Positions 21,627 through 34,989 of a stretch of 64,000 bases of DNA are shown piece after piece. Every line of letters begins with the position of its first letter. Position 1 is the stretch's first letter. The notes beneath the pieces are model-generated. The model was not told the origin of the DNA. It did not search any database and saw only the letters and a program-made list of their open reading frames with translations. Position numbers and translations under genes: made by a program. Where the stretch lies: NCBI GenBank assembly GCA_933228895.1, contig CAKOGI010000065.1, positions 1-64,000 on the forward strand, given 5' to 3'. This DNA is from Platycnemis pennipes (lineage: Eukaryota > Arthropoda > Insecta > Odonata > Platycnemididae).

Positions 21627-24600
21627 GCGTAGGTACCTTATATCATCCAGATATCCACCCATATTATGTGGTTGGATTTCTCTGTAGGAAATTCAGAAAA
21701 TTTGTACACTGCATTGATTGTTCCAGTTCTTTGGATTCATAAAAATCTAAAAGTGACGTCAATATGTTAGCTTTGTTGAATTCTAGGAGTTCTATTATAA
21801 AGCAAAATAATCTTTACATTATGCTGAGCCAAGAGGAGCATATCCTTATTAGCAATACAATGTTTCCAGATTGCTATTCCAGAACATTAGAATTATGTTT
21901 GGACAAGATGTGTTTTACATTTCCCTTTGAAACACATGGGACTGATATGATAACACATATTTTACATTATTTCATTTTAATGAGACTTAGGCAGCAGTAT
22001 AAAAGAATAAATGCCGAATTAATTTTTAAAAAATTAGTCTGCCGAAAAATCCTCTTTTTCATAAAACATGATGCAATTTAAAATTTTGATTTGCATTTTA
22101 AATTCAATGTGTTTAAAAATGTTGACAACAAAATAAAATCAGTATCTTCTGCGAATCATGGATTTCCTTGTCTCATCTTATCTCTCTGTATCACGTAGGT
22201 ATTTTCTGAATATGTTGAGTGAGCTTGAAATGGTAAAAATGCACGTTATAAGCATAATGAGTTAATTCTTTTACGCATTTTTAATAATTCTTGCATTAAC
22301 TGGATTATTAATATTTGCTTCTGAATGTATATAATATTGCCACAACGCTTGAATAGTTTTTTAATGTCGTTAAAGTGCTGTGAAGGTAAAGCGGAAATAT
22401 GCCTCAAAATATGAGGTTCTTAAAGTTATAAATGGATGCTCTTTATCGAAGTAATTTAATAACACTATCACGAATGTTGAAGACAAAACTCAAGCTTATG
22501 TTTTTATTAGGTACTACACTTATAATTGGCGTTAAAAGGGTTTAAATTAAATTGCAATTAGCACGTGTCAACTTTTCCTTAAAGGTGCGAATTTAAATAA
22601 TTGAAATTTACTGGTTAAAAATGCTTATTTTACTTGAATATTCTGATGATGTGATATTAAATATAAATACTAAAATGTCCTTTCGTTGGTATTATCTCCT
22701 GTTAACAACACTTTGCCTCTCTGTTAAACTTACTTTGATTTTTAAGGATTCCGCAAACCCCTATGCACCTATAAATGTCACAAAAAATTAGCGCGCCTCC
22801 TATGACCTAATCATACGTAACAATATGAAACTTAGAGAGAATAAGAAACAAACTTAGCGATGTTCAAACGCTTCTCTGCCTTATGACGAAAGAAGCTGAG
22901 ATAATTTCAAATCCACCATACTGTTTTGTTCCAAAAATGCAAATATAGATGCGAGATATGTGCACTTGTCACCCACGTTTTCCACCCACTTGCCACGTAA
23001 AATGAATTTTTTTCGCGGTGGATAGAAATTGAAAAATTAGTACGAGTAGATAAGGTGTACTTTGCTTGGGTTTCAAATTTTTGGGATCCATATTTTCATT
23101 CCTGCAACTCTTTAAATTAGATTATTTCAGTGCAACGCTCAAAAGCTAGCATCGCTAGATGCTAGCGACAACATGCGGCGGAAGAAGGAAACCGTACACT
23201 AAGGGTACGAATTTCTTTGTTGACATTCCTATCCTATATATTAATCCGTGGGTGGGAGGAATAACGAGAGATTTTTGATGCGCTAAGGCGAATGGCAAAA
23301 GGTAAATGCTATTTTTCCCGATCTTTTGATGCAAAATTTTCTAGGTTCTATAACGCCATCCTGTAAGCATTTCCGAGCGATTTAAGATTATAAAGAAATA
23401 CGATATACTTTGAATGATTATTTGAAATCAAATTTATGCTTGCATTGCAAAATTTGTAGGCCCTTCTGGAGAAATGTTTTCGAACTAGCAGCAAAAGATC
23501 ACAGGGGAAGAAAATAGAAAAATAGAGATCGTCCCACTCGGCAATTTCTCTTTCACGGTCTCTATGAGTTAACAATAAGAGGAGGATGAAGCAGCCTCCA
23601 AACTCCTCAAAGAAATTAGCAAGCCCATTCCAATTAGGTCGAGAACAGTACTTTCAAAGTGGAAGAAAACCGACATGAAGTCAATAGCTAAGCCAGAGGT
23701 AGATGCCCTATTGCCAATTATTTCCATGGAACTCCCGAGGAGACAGTATTTAGTTGTTCATGAGTCATGGTCGGGAGCAGTAGCGTGTGGCGCCTTGTAG
23801 ACCAAACATTCGCGGCCTTTAAGGTCAGATCTTCAGGTATGTACATAGTTTTACCAGTATACACATAGTTCTTAGAAAAGAAGCAGAATTACAATGCCAT
23901 AAACTATATATCTTATTTACGAAAAACTACAGATGGTTAAAGCACTACTTATCCAGGTGAAGTTACTATTTTAGAGGAATCATGTGAAGTTAAACTTCAA
24001 AGTCTACTTGATCATACAGTATCGCATAACTTTGAATGCATATTTAGAGATTCAATGACCTAGCATAATATAAACTGTACACTAATTTGTAAATATGGCT
24101 TTGAGGGAGCTCAGGTCATTCTCAGTTTAAGCAAATATGGCATTGAGAATCGATGTCAGATGAATTCTTGTTCATCACCTCCCTGATCCGTGGTGCACCC
24201 GAAGAAAGCAGTCTTTCAGTACATCCTAGACCTTACTCCACTTAATAAAATGCGTATTTTTTACCGCGAATTCATCAAAATGTAATAGATGGAGGCTCTT
24301 GTCAATGCTTGTGTCTCGAAAATCTCCATAGCGGAGTGGATGCGGCTACAATCCATTCCACACACTCGCCGCCCCGTTGCAGGCGGGTTGGACCAGACTC
24401 GACCGCGCGATCGAAAAACCTAATGTGAAATTCGGCGTCGCAAACGGTCGCAGTATAACTCATCGGATTCGCACTATGGAAGCTTTGTCGAGTTTCCCCA
24501 TATAAGTTCCTCCGTGATGCTCGGCGATGCAATTTACTTTTTCTCTACATATATTAAACAATTGACCAAAAATGAGGGTCCGCCATTTTGTTTAAAATCT

Positions 24601-27258
24601 TTGGTAAATAATAACAAAAATGTAAGTAGACTACGTTTAAACAAAGTTAAAAAGCTGTTTCATCTAATTACATCACCCTTTATTCCAAATAATCACCCAT
24701 AAAGGTACAGCAAGGGCTTGATTTTGAAGATTTCGTGAGAAAATTGAGGGTAGACAGTTTTTGCGAAATTTGTGCATTTTGACCTCATGCAAATTGTTAA
24801 CTGTTGAGTAATAAGAAAATTGCCTTAGATTATCGGATGCATGGGTCTTTTGAGAATGTTATGCAAAGTTTCAGCTTTCTGACTTGAAAAAATCACTTTT
24901 TGACTTTTGGCCAGGTATTTTCGATTTCCGACCACTGTGCATCGGTTCATTTTTATAACAATATGGGATTGCAGAAGCCGGATTTCCCCCTATTTTTTAA
25001 TAACAATAATAATTTTTAATAGTAATAATTTTCATCCCACCTTTGAAAAAACATACAAATACAATTAATACAAAAAACATCAATTTAAAAGGGAATATAG
25101 GTACCCCAGTGGATAGCCTGCGTTGGGGATACCATCATCAGATATTTAAAGCAGCGGCTGGTGCTAATGCATATAACTTTTTAACCTAGTGGCTAATGGG
25201 CACTTTTTATTTTCAAAAATTGTGTTTCAGACAATAATGAATGAAACATTAAAATATAACAGTACTGACAATGTAAAAATTTTAAAATTAAACAATCTAA
25301 AGACAAAAGAAAGTACATTTTCTGAACCAACGAGACCACACAACAATATTTAAGAGTTTTTCTGCTTCATAAATCTCCTTTGATAAGAGCCATTGTTTTA
25401 TTTTGCCCAGAAATTTAGCCGTGGAGTTTTGTTTTCACAGTTCGACCCAGAAGGAGCAGAACAAAACAACTTTGGTGCAAGATATGCATATGTTTATTTA
25501 AAAGCTATATTACTGGCCTCCGGTATTTCAGCGTCCCTTTCCTGCAAAATATGCATGTGTACTTACTTTTCACGTATCTTAGCTCCATCAATCCCTTTTG
25601 CTGTCAGTTAGTCAACAAGATGTTGTTGCAACGCAGGCGAATCACTCGTCACGAAGGTCAATAGACGCGGAATACATTTACAAACAGTTTATTTTAATAC
25701 TTCTCTCCGCTGGAGCCTGCAAAAATATTTATATTTAGAATTGCCAATTTTGCCGAAATTTATTACCTTTCCCAGCTTCGCTTATCGCTGACTTCATCAC
25801 TGGAATACCGAGAATGGATCGTCTTCTATGATTGGGTTAAGGAGCAGGGGTGCAAGATGGGATACCAGAAATCAGAGTCTATCCCTAAAAAAACTCCAAA
25901 AACTCTTGAGTTAACACCGCCCTCCCACCAGCCTTACTCAAGTCGGCATAAAATCATCATTTGCTAAAAAAGTGAACCCACCAAAGCCATTTTGCATTAT
26001 TTGCATTCGTTAACGTTAAATTGCAACGTTGCGAAATTCGAATTTAGCAAAGGTGACAATACATTTGACAGCATATCTCCGAGACTATTAAAGCAATAGA
26101 TAATGAAATTAACTAAGTTTTTCGGCTTTGAATTTGAAAAATTTAATAATGGAATAATTAATAGAATATAAAAAATTTTGCAAATTTTATTACATTTTAT
26201 AATTTATAAATAATTTTGTCTCAGTATTATGTCTTTGATTTTGCTCAATGTTTATATATCGTTGATAAAACCCTTCTCTACCTATGAAATAAGTTTGGTA
26301 AAGGAAAGATTTCATTTTAGAAAGAAAAAAATTTTAAGTGTAGGCGTAACAATAGGCGTCCAATTCGCGCGCCGACCTATCGCACTCCAGATGATATCTC
26401 CACATCTCCGCACACTCTCTCTTTCATCTTTTTTTCATCAGTTTTAACGGCATACAATCCCTTATAATCCCGTTTCTCGTGTAATTTGCTAATTGCTTCC
26501 CGCACATAGTACCGCCACCTTAGAATCCCCGAGGAACGGCACCAAGCAGTGGTGCCAGGTTTTTCAATCCTCAACCCGCCGCCAGAGCATCCTAAACCGT
26601 ACCCAACCCAGCCAAACCCCCTCTATTCTCGCCGCACACCAAGATTTAAACAAAATATAATGTATTACGACCAGGTGGTTTAATTTCGATATGAAAATAA
26701 ACATAATATGGTAAAATTTTCAATTCGTATTCATTTTTTCGGATCAAATCCGTGAAAAGAAACAAATAGTAATAAGGTAACATTTATGAAACACTAATAT
26801 AAGTGCACAATTGAACAAAATATTAAGTATTGAAAGAGGTCATTCATTTAGTGTTTTGAAAAACAATTATTTGTATTTTAAAGATTTCTAAACATGCGAA
26901 ATGATAATGGTCAAATACTTTATTTGAATGCCAACTTTACCTCATTGAGTTTTCTTTTTTAATTAAGGAATAACTTCATTGTAAGTTCTAATGTTGCAAA
27001 TCTCTATTAGGAAAATATTTTTCTTCATTGAAAATAGTTTTTTGTACAGGAAATGAAGAGCATTCTATTATTATAAAACATAATTTAGAAGTACTAAAAT
27101 TAATGCTTAAATAATTTATTTTTCCAATTCTCAACAAATTACAAAAATTACTAACTGCTCGATCACTTTGGTAAGGACACGCGTCAGGACTCTAGTCAGT
27201 GATGCCTTGCTGTTGCTAACTCAACAGGCTGTGTGCTTGCGCTTCAATCTGACTTAAC
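21627..27258. other. 5.6 kb without a recognised gene
   Basis: AT-rich. Noted within it: a 105-codon frame (21764-22081, plus) with no named domain; the small repeat copy at 23140-23215 with the hairpin GCTAGCAT/ATGCTAGC (23145-23152, 23159-23166); a CpG-rich patch at 24300-24520; and GGTACCCCA / TGGGGATACC facing each other at 25100-25133. No transposase or RT motif was seen. Confidence 0.45.
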
Positions 27259-27320
27259 ATCTACATCCACGTAAAACCCTACAAGCTACCTCAAGGGTGT
27301 TTGGCAGGGGTAAACGGTCG
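27259..27320 (-). mobile_element. CR1-like LINE 3' end fragment
   Basis: CATCTACATCCACG then CCCTACAAGCTACC...TTGGCAGGG (27277-27309): the conserved 3' stem-loop with one wobble pair. No coding part of the LINE is recognisable beside it. Confidence 0.7.
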
Positions 27321-28480
27321 TACTACTATTAACGTTAGAACTATTGTTTATTCTAATGTTTTCGTGAGTTCTATGGTATCTATTGGTACAGGTCCAGGAA
27401 AATAGTTTTATAAAATTTCAAAATTAGTTTTAAGAATCTCAAACGGAGTTTAATTTAGTTTTATTCTTACTTTGGCTTCTTTCCAGTACAAATAAGATTG
27501 CAAAAAAATTACAACCTTTTTACTGTACCTTCCTTTGTATTGTTCTGCTTGTCTTTCTTGTCTTGGTAATTCTTAACATTAACAGTGCATAAAAGTTCAT
27601 TTACTTATTGGCATTTAGTTTGAGCCAAATTAAGAGCCAGAAAAAAGCAGTGAGTGCTAATCAAGGTCATTTAAGCTTTTCGGAAAATAAATGTTTCCTG
27701 TTCCAAAAAACTGGCAGGGAATCGCAAAATATCGGTGACGTACATACTTTATGCAACACAAGAAGCTGCACCCTAATTCAATGCTGAACTATGCTGAAAA
27801 GTGGTGAACAGTCGGGATTGTCACATATATATGCTAGGTAAGCCTGGTGGAAGGATATACGGAGGAAGGAACGTCAGTGAAGTCATAGGCAAGCAGTTGG
27901 GGCATGCGCAGTGGAGGCTGAGACAACCTTATACTTTAAGGACCTTGGGTGCTAACATCCTCGTTTAAGATAGAAGAGGACAGGAAATGAAAACGGAATA
28001 GCATTGGTCAAAGTATGCTTTAAGGGGAGGTGGTTTGTTGAAATGAAAAAATACGCTGATTTTTCCATTTAAATGAAAACTTTAAATCATTATTAGTAAA
28101 AAGAGTGATACACGTATCAGTGATAATTACATATTATATTTGGTAGTCATTGAATTTTATCACATTACGGAATAAGAATTAAGATACCTATAATATAATC
28201 AATTATGATTATATGGTAAGAACATTCTCTAGATTTTATCTGCATGCTTCAGATATTTTGCTCCTTCATTTGACTGAACATATCCTATACATCAAGAGAA
28301 TATTATCTTAATGAGCTCTCATCTGAGATATTTACGTCAAAACTTGTGCCGAGGAAAAATCTTTTGTTGATTCCCTTTCTCCTTACTTTCACACTTGAAT
28401 TTTCGTTGGCATCATCGAGAAGCAAATGCTTTAAAAAATCGAATGTGGATGGGAGGGAGCATGGGTAGAACGGAGACGCT
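27321..28480. other. No gene recognised
   Basis: AT-rich, no open frame with a recognised motif. Confidence 0.4.
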
Positions 28481-30140
28481 CGTGCGTCATCACCCGTACG
28501 CCAACAAATCTCCTGGCGCTGATCAAATTCCCTCCCGCGTATATAGAGAGTTACCTTCCGAAATTTCTCCCTACCTTTAAATAGTATTTAATAAATCCCT
28601 CACTGAACACGTCGTACCAATGGACTGGAAAGTAGCCGATGTAACACCCATTTTTAAAAGTGGTGATAGGGAGCAGCCATCTAACTACAGACCTATATCT
28701 CTCACATCCATTTCATGAAAGGTGCTAGAACATATAATTGTCAGTTCAGTCATGGGCCACCTAGATAGCCAGAATTTATTTTCCAATACTCAGCATGGCT
28801 TCCGGAAGAGTAGATCATGTGAAAATCAACTTGCTCTTTTTTTCCCACGATATTTTAGTTTCTGGCGAAAATAATATTCCAGTGGATGCTGTTTTTCTAG
28901 ATTTCAAAAAACCTTTTGACAAGGTGTCTCATAGCAAATTAATTTTGAAATTAAAATCTTATGGGCTAGACAGTAACATAATATCATGGATAAGTGATTT
29001 TCTACATGATCGGGTTCAAAGGGTTGTTTTGGACGGTGTTACTTCACCGGAAATTGAAGTCACTTCGGGTATCCCACAAGGTAGTGTGATAGGTCCACTC
29101 CTGTTCCTTCTGTACATTAATGATATCAGTAAGGTGGTAAAAAGTAAGCTTCGTCTATTTGCCGATGAACAGTTGTGTACAGGGACATTCTAAGCCCAAA
29201 CGATAAGCAATATTTAAATGATGACCTACAAGCAATCGAAAATTTGTGTGATACATGGCAGTTAGAATTAAATTTTAAAAAATGTGTAGTAATGAATTTT
29301 TGGAAAAAGGTTAGTTCTCCTCCTAGCACTTACCGAATAAGTAATAATGAATTAACAAACGTGGAATCATTTAAGTATCTTGGAATAAGACTGACAAATG
29401 ATCATTCCTGGGGTAAATATATACGTGAAATAATGGGTCAAGCTAATCGTAAACTGGGTTTCATCAAAAGAGTATTGGGTAAATGTGACGATCATGTACG
29501 AGAAACCAGCTACTTTTCCCTTGTTAGACCTCATTTGGAATATGCTGCCAGTGTATGGGATCCCTACGAAATCGGTCTAAGTAATGAACTTGAACGTGTG
29601 CAGCGAAGATCAGCAAGATTTGTAAAGGGACGATACGATAATTATATTAGCGTAACCAGTCTATTAAATGAATTGAAATGGGAATCATTGTCAGATCGCA
29701 GGTTGAAATTTAGATCTTACACAAATTCCAAGGCTATATTTAAAAATATTTTACCGACCCCAACTTACTACGGCAGACTGGACCATAATCATAAAATTTG
29801 AGAAATTGATTGCCGAACCGATCGATTCAAAATGTCCTTTCTCCCTCGAACAATTAGAGATACAAATAACGGTAAATCTGTCCTATCGGAGAGTACCAAT
29901 GAATAGCATTGGTAGCTGCATGTTGGTATGAGTACTTAAAGCTAACCCTACTAACAGAATGTTTCTGCATATTTGCTTTGCAATTTCTATCTTTTTTAAA
30001 TAGTGTAGTTCTGACTACAATAGTAATACTATTCATTTTTTATGCATGATATGTAGTGCATGTTTGGTGAGAAATCACCCCCTGCCACATACCCTTGTGG
30101 TGGCTTGCAGGGTATTATGTAGATGTAGATGTAGATGTAC
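28481..30140 (+). mobile_element. CR1-like LINE copy 1, 5'-truncated, 3'-complete
   Basis: Begins inside the RT domain and runs to the 3' stem-loop (30080-30112), ending in GTAGAT repeats (30117-30139). The absence of ORF1, endonuclease and most of the RT N-terminus is the usual result of incomplete target-primed reverse transcription. The coding part is described at 28494-29801; the rest is 3' untranslated region. Confidence 0.85.
28494..29801 (+). pseudogene. CR1-like LINE reverse transcriptase, copy 1
   Basis: Motifs in order: NKSPGADQIPS (RT start), WKVADVTPIFKSGD and NYRPISLTSIS, HGFRKSRSCENQL, VDAVFLDFKKPFDKVSHSKL (first catalytic Asp region), SGIPQGSVIGPLLFLLYIND, LFADE (catalytic FADD box), FKYLGIRLT and YFSLVRPHLEYAASVWDPYE. 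Such an RT copies element RNA at a nicked target. Breaks: stops at 28578 and about 28719, a frameshift in the T run near 28836-28843, and a one-base loss right in the FADD box near 29168, which turns FADDAVVYR into FADE plus a shift. Not functional. Confidence 0.9.
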
Positions 30141-30621
30141 GTTTCTATATTCATGGTCATCATGCAAAACCGGAAATGTCACATGAAAGCATCCCCTTCT
30201 ACACTCTCTCTCTTTTAAAACGGCCAATCGCAGATTGTTCCACTCGACCAATGGGAATCCGAAGCATCATTTTGATTTCAGTTTCCGTGGCCGCTACATC
30301 GTGCATGCTCGTGTATGTTCTGTGCTTTCAGTTTCTCAGAAGATATTGTGATACAAGTAATAAGGTTTGGAATCGAGTGTGGGTTCCATTCTTGAGCACC
30401 TATATTAATGGGTAGGGTGGTCATTTCCTCCTGTCTGCCATCATCGTGTACCTCATAGTTGCATGTAAGTAGTAAATGTAGGGTGGTCTTTCAACCTACG
30501 CAGCAAAAACCCTCTTGGAGGCTCTCAAGGTATTATATAGGCTTAACATGACGGGTTGGCATACCTTTTCATACCTGGTGGCCCCGTATTCAACATATGG
30601 GTCGCTAATCCATATAATTTA
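30141..30621. other. Spacer between LINE copies
   Basis: No motif recognised. Short frames only. Confidence 0.4.
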
Positions 30622-31318
30622 TTCATCAAAAGAGTACTGGGTAAATGTGACAATCATGTACGAGAAATCAGTTACGTTTCCCTTGTTTTTTTCCCTCACT
30701 TGGAATACGCTGCCAGTATGTGTATGGGACCATACGAAACAGGCCTAAATAATGAAATTGAACTTGTGCAGAGAAGATCGTAAACACTTGTAAAGGGACA
30801 GTACGATAACTATACTAGCGTAACCAGTCTATAAAATGAATTAAATTGGGAATCATTGTCAGATTTTACTTTGAAATTTAGTCTTACCTCTTAAATAAAT
30901 TCCAAAATAGTATTTTCAATGATGAAGCTAAAAATATTTTGCAAACCCCAACTTACTATGTTAGACTGGACCATAATCACAAAATTAGAGATATAGATTG
31001 CCGAACTGACAGATTCAAAATGTCTTTTTTTCCTCTTAAAATTAGGGATATGATTAGCTGTAATTATATCCAATAGAATTGCTACGAGTGTATCAATGTA
31101 TAGGATAGGCAGTTGCATGTTGGTATAAATAATTTAAGCTAGTTTAACTAACAGCATGATATTGCATGCTTGCTTTGCTATTTTTATCTTTTTTAAAAAG
31201 TGAAGTATTGACTAGTATATTATTACTAATCCTTTTTATGCATGATATGTAATGCATATAATGTGTTAATTTACCTATTGCCACACATATTTATGGTGGC
31301 TTGCAAGGTATTATGTTT
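30622..31318 (+). mobile_element. CR1-like LINE copy 3, short 5'-truncated
   Basis: Starts at ATTCATCAAAAGAGTACTGG, homologous to 29460 on in copy 1, so only the last part of the RT C-terminal region (FIKRVLGKCDNHVREISY, then QRRS before a stop) and the 3' untranslated region remain. The 3' stem-loop at 31274-31308 carries a paired change (see findings). The tail after it is not a clean GTAGAT run. Confidence 0.85.
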
Positions 31319-32594
31319 GGATTACTAATTTATTTATTTTCATTGAGTGTCACAACCGTGGTTGGAATTCTCATAGTTACGGTATGACTACACGACTCAC
31401 TTAAACTCGTGTCCTCTACTCCATAATCAGTTACGAAAGAAGCTTGGGGAGCTAACAGCAAGCATGCTATATTTTACTTCCTAGTACAATTCCGTGCCGT
31501 GCAGAGTTTATACTATTTGTATCAATATGTTCTGTAATATATATTTGTAAAAAACTCTATCCTAGATAAGTGAGAAAAAGAAAACAAGCTATAACCACCA
31601 GTGGGTCCCAAAAAGATCTTCTCTTTTTATTTTGCAATCACTATTGTAACATTCCTGGCAAAATCACAAGTCATGTAAGCGTTAAGAATGGCATCAGTTG
31701 GTCTGGTTCATCTATTTATCTTTGAAAACTTCCTTACTCAAACTGTATCCAAAACTGGTTGTAGGTTGGAAAGATGTAATATTTTGCTTGGATATCCTCA
31801 CGAAAGAATACGGAGCTTTTGAATGAGCCTTCAAATTATTTTTAAGTGGAGAATTTAAAAAAAAAAGAGAACACAACAGGTACTTAGTACACGTATATCA
31901 AGACTTGTGCCCTTTCAGCTGCTATGAAACCAATAGCGAAATCATTCCTTAATCCCAATGTCTGGGGGCAGTAAATTAAATTAATCGGAATAGTATTTTT
32001 CAAACTCATGCAAACCGTTGCAAGCGGATGCTAACAGTTTAAGCTGAGTTGCCTCAATAAAAACTTTCAGTTCCTGTTGCTACGTTCTTCACCCTTCCAT
32101 CCTATCGAATGTAGCAAAGAGCCTCTGAAAAAACCAGAAAAATGGTCCCAGGTTAGATCTAAAATAATAGTTTATTGTTCAATCGGAGGAGAACTGTCTT
32201 AAACTGGAAGCATAATACATGCATCAACAGGGCACTCACTGTGATGAGATGAAAAATATAGTTCTGTGGGAAAATAGAATTCACTGCACATGGTGAAAGC
32301 TAAGAAAGGCATTCAATATTATTCATAAACCACAAGGTTTAACATATACTATCAAATATTTAGACAGAAATACTGTTTGAGGAAGGGTAGAGAGATAGAT
32401 TTTCAAAGTATTGCTAGACAAGTACGTATATCCCCGAACATATAGAAAAACATACGGAAATTTCCATAAATAACATCACGTGATAACATTCATGACTGTT
32501 ACAATCTGATGAAAAATTGTTCTTACACTCACGTGCTTAGTTTGCATATCAACAGCAAAGATTAGCTGAAAACCAAAATGTTGACCAAAAGAAA
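31319..32594. other. No gene recognised
   Basis: AT-rich, no motif. Confidence 0.4.
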
Positions 32595-33058
32595 GCAGGC
32601 GTATATTGAGGCGGAAGGGAGACTAGGAACACCAGCGATCATTACATTTTCTATGAAAGAAATTTCTCTCCGTCATTAGTTGGCAACTCTACCTACTCAA
32701 CTGGATGCAATTAAATCATTTCTGAGTATTTTGTCTGTACATGCAATGAAGAGATTACACTATTTCATCATTACCCCAGAATTTTCTGGAAAATTTTCCA
32801 CCCGAGCCTTGCGTAGCGGAAGGATAATTGAAGGAAGATTATTTCTCACATTCAGACTGTCGAAGGTAACCATTTTTAACACCCTACAATATACAATGAA
32901 ATGGAACAGTAAGAGACTAAAACCCATTTCACTACTTACGGGCCTTCCTGCCGAAGCTGTATAAGCAGTTGAATATGCTTTCAAGTACTCTGACGGCTTT
33001 GGTTTCTCCGCAACTAACTACTTTAATAAATCTAAGACAAATATAGTATTCAAGACCG

Positions 33059-33115
33059 ATGTGGAATTTGAACCCGCGACTATTTGATAGCCACTTCGGC
33101 ATAATGCTGATTTGT
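33059..33115 (-). repeat. tRNA-like segment in the arm
   Basis: On the minus strand TGCCGAAGTGG (A-box-like) is followed by GCGGGTTCAAATTCC (B-box-like). The matching site in the right arm is about 43957-44012, where the B box reads GGTTCTAATTCC and the A box is degraded. Probably a tRNA-derived SINE head. Confidence 0.4.
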
Positions 33116-33236
33116 CCAAATTATCCTTACCCATCAGAGATAAAACAAGCGTGAAGCGTTTGTGAAAATCCGTATTCTTTTCGACAAGGCAAGTTTGAAT
33201 TTCGGTGTCCGTAATTTTCTTTCAGCGAGTACGATG

Positions 33237-33390
33237 GTTCAAAATCCAATCCGGTTTTGAAATTAATTACTAATTATTTAGCGCCGTGTTTTCGACTAAA
33301 GAGGGCCAAAAGTCCAGGCAGTTATCTGAAATTCCAGAGTTCAAAATCCAATCCGGTTTTGAAATTACTTACTAATTATATAGCGCCGGC
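33237..33390 (+). repeat. Partial tandem duplication private to the left arm
   Basis: The block beginning GTTCAAAATCCAATCCGG occurs at 33237 and again at 33339, about 102 bases apart, each followed by TTACTAATTAT and AGCGCCG. The right arm has one copy (43723-43782). Confidence 0.8.
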
Positions 33391-33589
33391 CGAGCGCCCT
33401 TCAAAGTGGTCAATTGCATTTCGAGTACATTCCATGGGTTTCATTATGAATGAGAATTCCCCTCACCCGATGATTTTTCCAAAATTAGGAATGCGATGCA
33501 CGTTAGAAGCCTGGAACATGCTAATGAAGGATAAAGTTGAGTGGCAAGTTAGGTATGTTATGATTTCTTTCGAGGAGAAGTGACACGGA

Positions 33590-34256
33590 TACATCTGCAT
33601 CTACATAATACCCTGCAAGCCACCACAAATATGTGTGGCAGGGTGTGAATTCACACCAAACATACATTACATTCTATGCATAAAAAAGGATTAGCATGTA
33701 ATAATATATGGTCAAAATCACACAATTTAAAATAAATAAAAACAGTAAAACAAGCGTGCTGTTAGTTGGATTAGCCTAAATTCCGTATATAAACATGCAA
33801 ATGCCAATGCTACCCATTGACACAACGTATTTATGCTATTGGATATAACTACAGCGAGTCATATCTCTAATTGTACAAGGAGAAAAGGGCATTTTGAATC
33901 TGTCAGTTCGGCAATCACAGAATTCCGTGATTATGTTCGAGTCTACCATAGTAAGCTGGAGTTGGCAAAATATTTTTCATATCATCTGTGAAAATATTGC
34001 CTTGGAGTTTATTTAAGATATTAAGTCTAAATTTCAACCTAAGATATGACAACCATTCACATTTAAATCATTTAATAGATTGGCTCATTTGATAGACTGT
34101 TTACGCTAATATCGTTATTATAACGTCCGTTTTCAATTCTTGTCGGTCTTTGCTTCACACATTCAACTTCGTTATTTTGGATTGTTCCTTTTGGATCTCA
34201 TATAATGACAGCGTATTGTAAATGAGGTCTAACAAGTGAAAAGTAGCTAATTTCTC
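33590..34256 (-). mobile_element. CR1-like LINE 3' fragment in the left arm
   Basis: Reverse-oriented end with CATCTGCATCTAC, the stem-loop at 33611-33643 and the upstream RT C-terminal tail (YFSLVRPH homologue, degraded). The same truncation point and the same flanks appear in the right arm, so the LINE inserted before the duplication. Confidence 0.85.
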
Positions 34257-34635
34257 ACGGAAATATTTATGTAGTTTTATATTCTTTTCCTTATGAAGTG
34301 CAGATCTCAATTCGCGAACATCAAGATAAATAATTTGGAAGTTTTACATTTTTTACCGACCAAAGATAGCATTGATCATGCTGAAGAAAGTAGAGTACTG
34401 TTTTGGTTATTTTCTTTCGGCATATACCAATGCAATCTCAATGGTACGAAGCTCACAGAAATAATTTTGAAACAGTCTGGTCAATAGAGCATGGTACGTT
34501 AAATATAAAACGTGACAGAATACGGTGTTAACAAGCACACTCTATGTTCCTTCCCCAGTAGAACCCTTTCCTGAACGATCGAGTTCTTAGAAATAATAGG
34601 CATAAAAAAATGCTGAAATAGGTCTCTCTCAGTTA

Positions 34636-34985
34636 AGGTCAAGCTAAACCGATTAAGTTTGCGTATACGAGATCGTGTTGGTATTTACATAAACGCATGA
34701 TGACTTCTAGGAAATTTTGAGTTTTATATTTATGACATTGCTTTTTACAGATAGTGGGCATTTTATTGCAAGTGCTGCATGAACGTTTCGTGATTTCATC
34801 CAATCCGAATTTTGTATCACTTTAAGGAGAATGATTAAAGCACTAAGGGGTATCTCTATTATTATTTATATATCTAAGTAATACCCTGAAAACCTCGAGT
34901 GCGAGTGTGTGCGGCAAGTGAGCATACATCATGGATTAAAGGAGAAGTCTTATAATTGATCAAAAAGAAGATATACTGAAGAAAG
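34636..34985. other. Start of duplication spacer; LINE end relic
   Basis: Unique-looking DNA. At 34868-34935 a degraded reverse-oriented LINE 3' end is visible (ATACCCTGAAAACC...GTGCGGCAAG). Confidence 0.5.
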
Positions 34986-34989
34986 AAAC

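Larger units (their letters stand above)
32595..34635 (+). repeat. Inverted duplication, left arm
   Basis: Reverse complement of 42420-44395. Homology begins near the AGGA(A/C)CACCAGCGATCATT block and ends at GGTCTCTCTCAGTTA (34621-34635); beyond that the two sides share nothing. The arm contains a tRNA-like segment (about 33059-33115), a LINE 3' fragment and non-LINE sequence related to 14230-14570. By eye, identity is highest in and beyond the LINE part (a few percent difference) and lower in the outer kilobase. Confidence 0.9.

Noticed and set aside
21764..22081. 105-codon plus frame, briefly considered as a THAP/P-element-like fragment
   Set aside because: Only a vague resemblance around HYFILMRLRQQ; no catalytic or zinc-binding residues.
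33059..33115. Functional tRNA gene in the duplication arm
   Set aside because: Only promoter-like boxes are present; acceptor and anticodon stems do not pair, and the second copy has a damaged A box.
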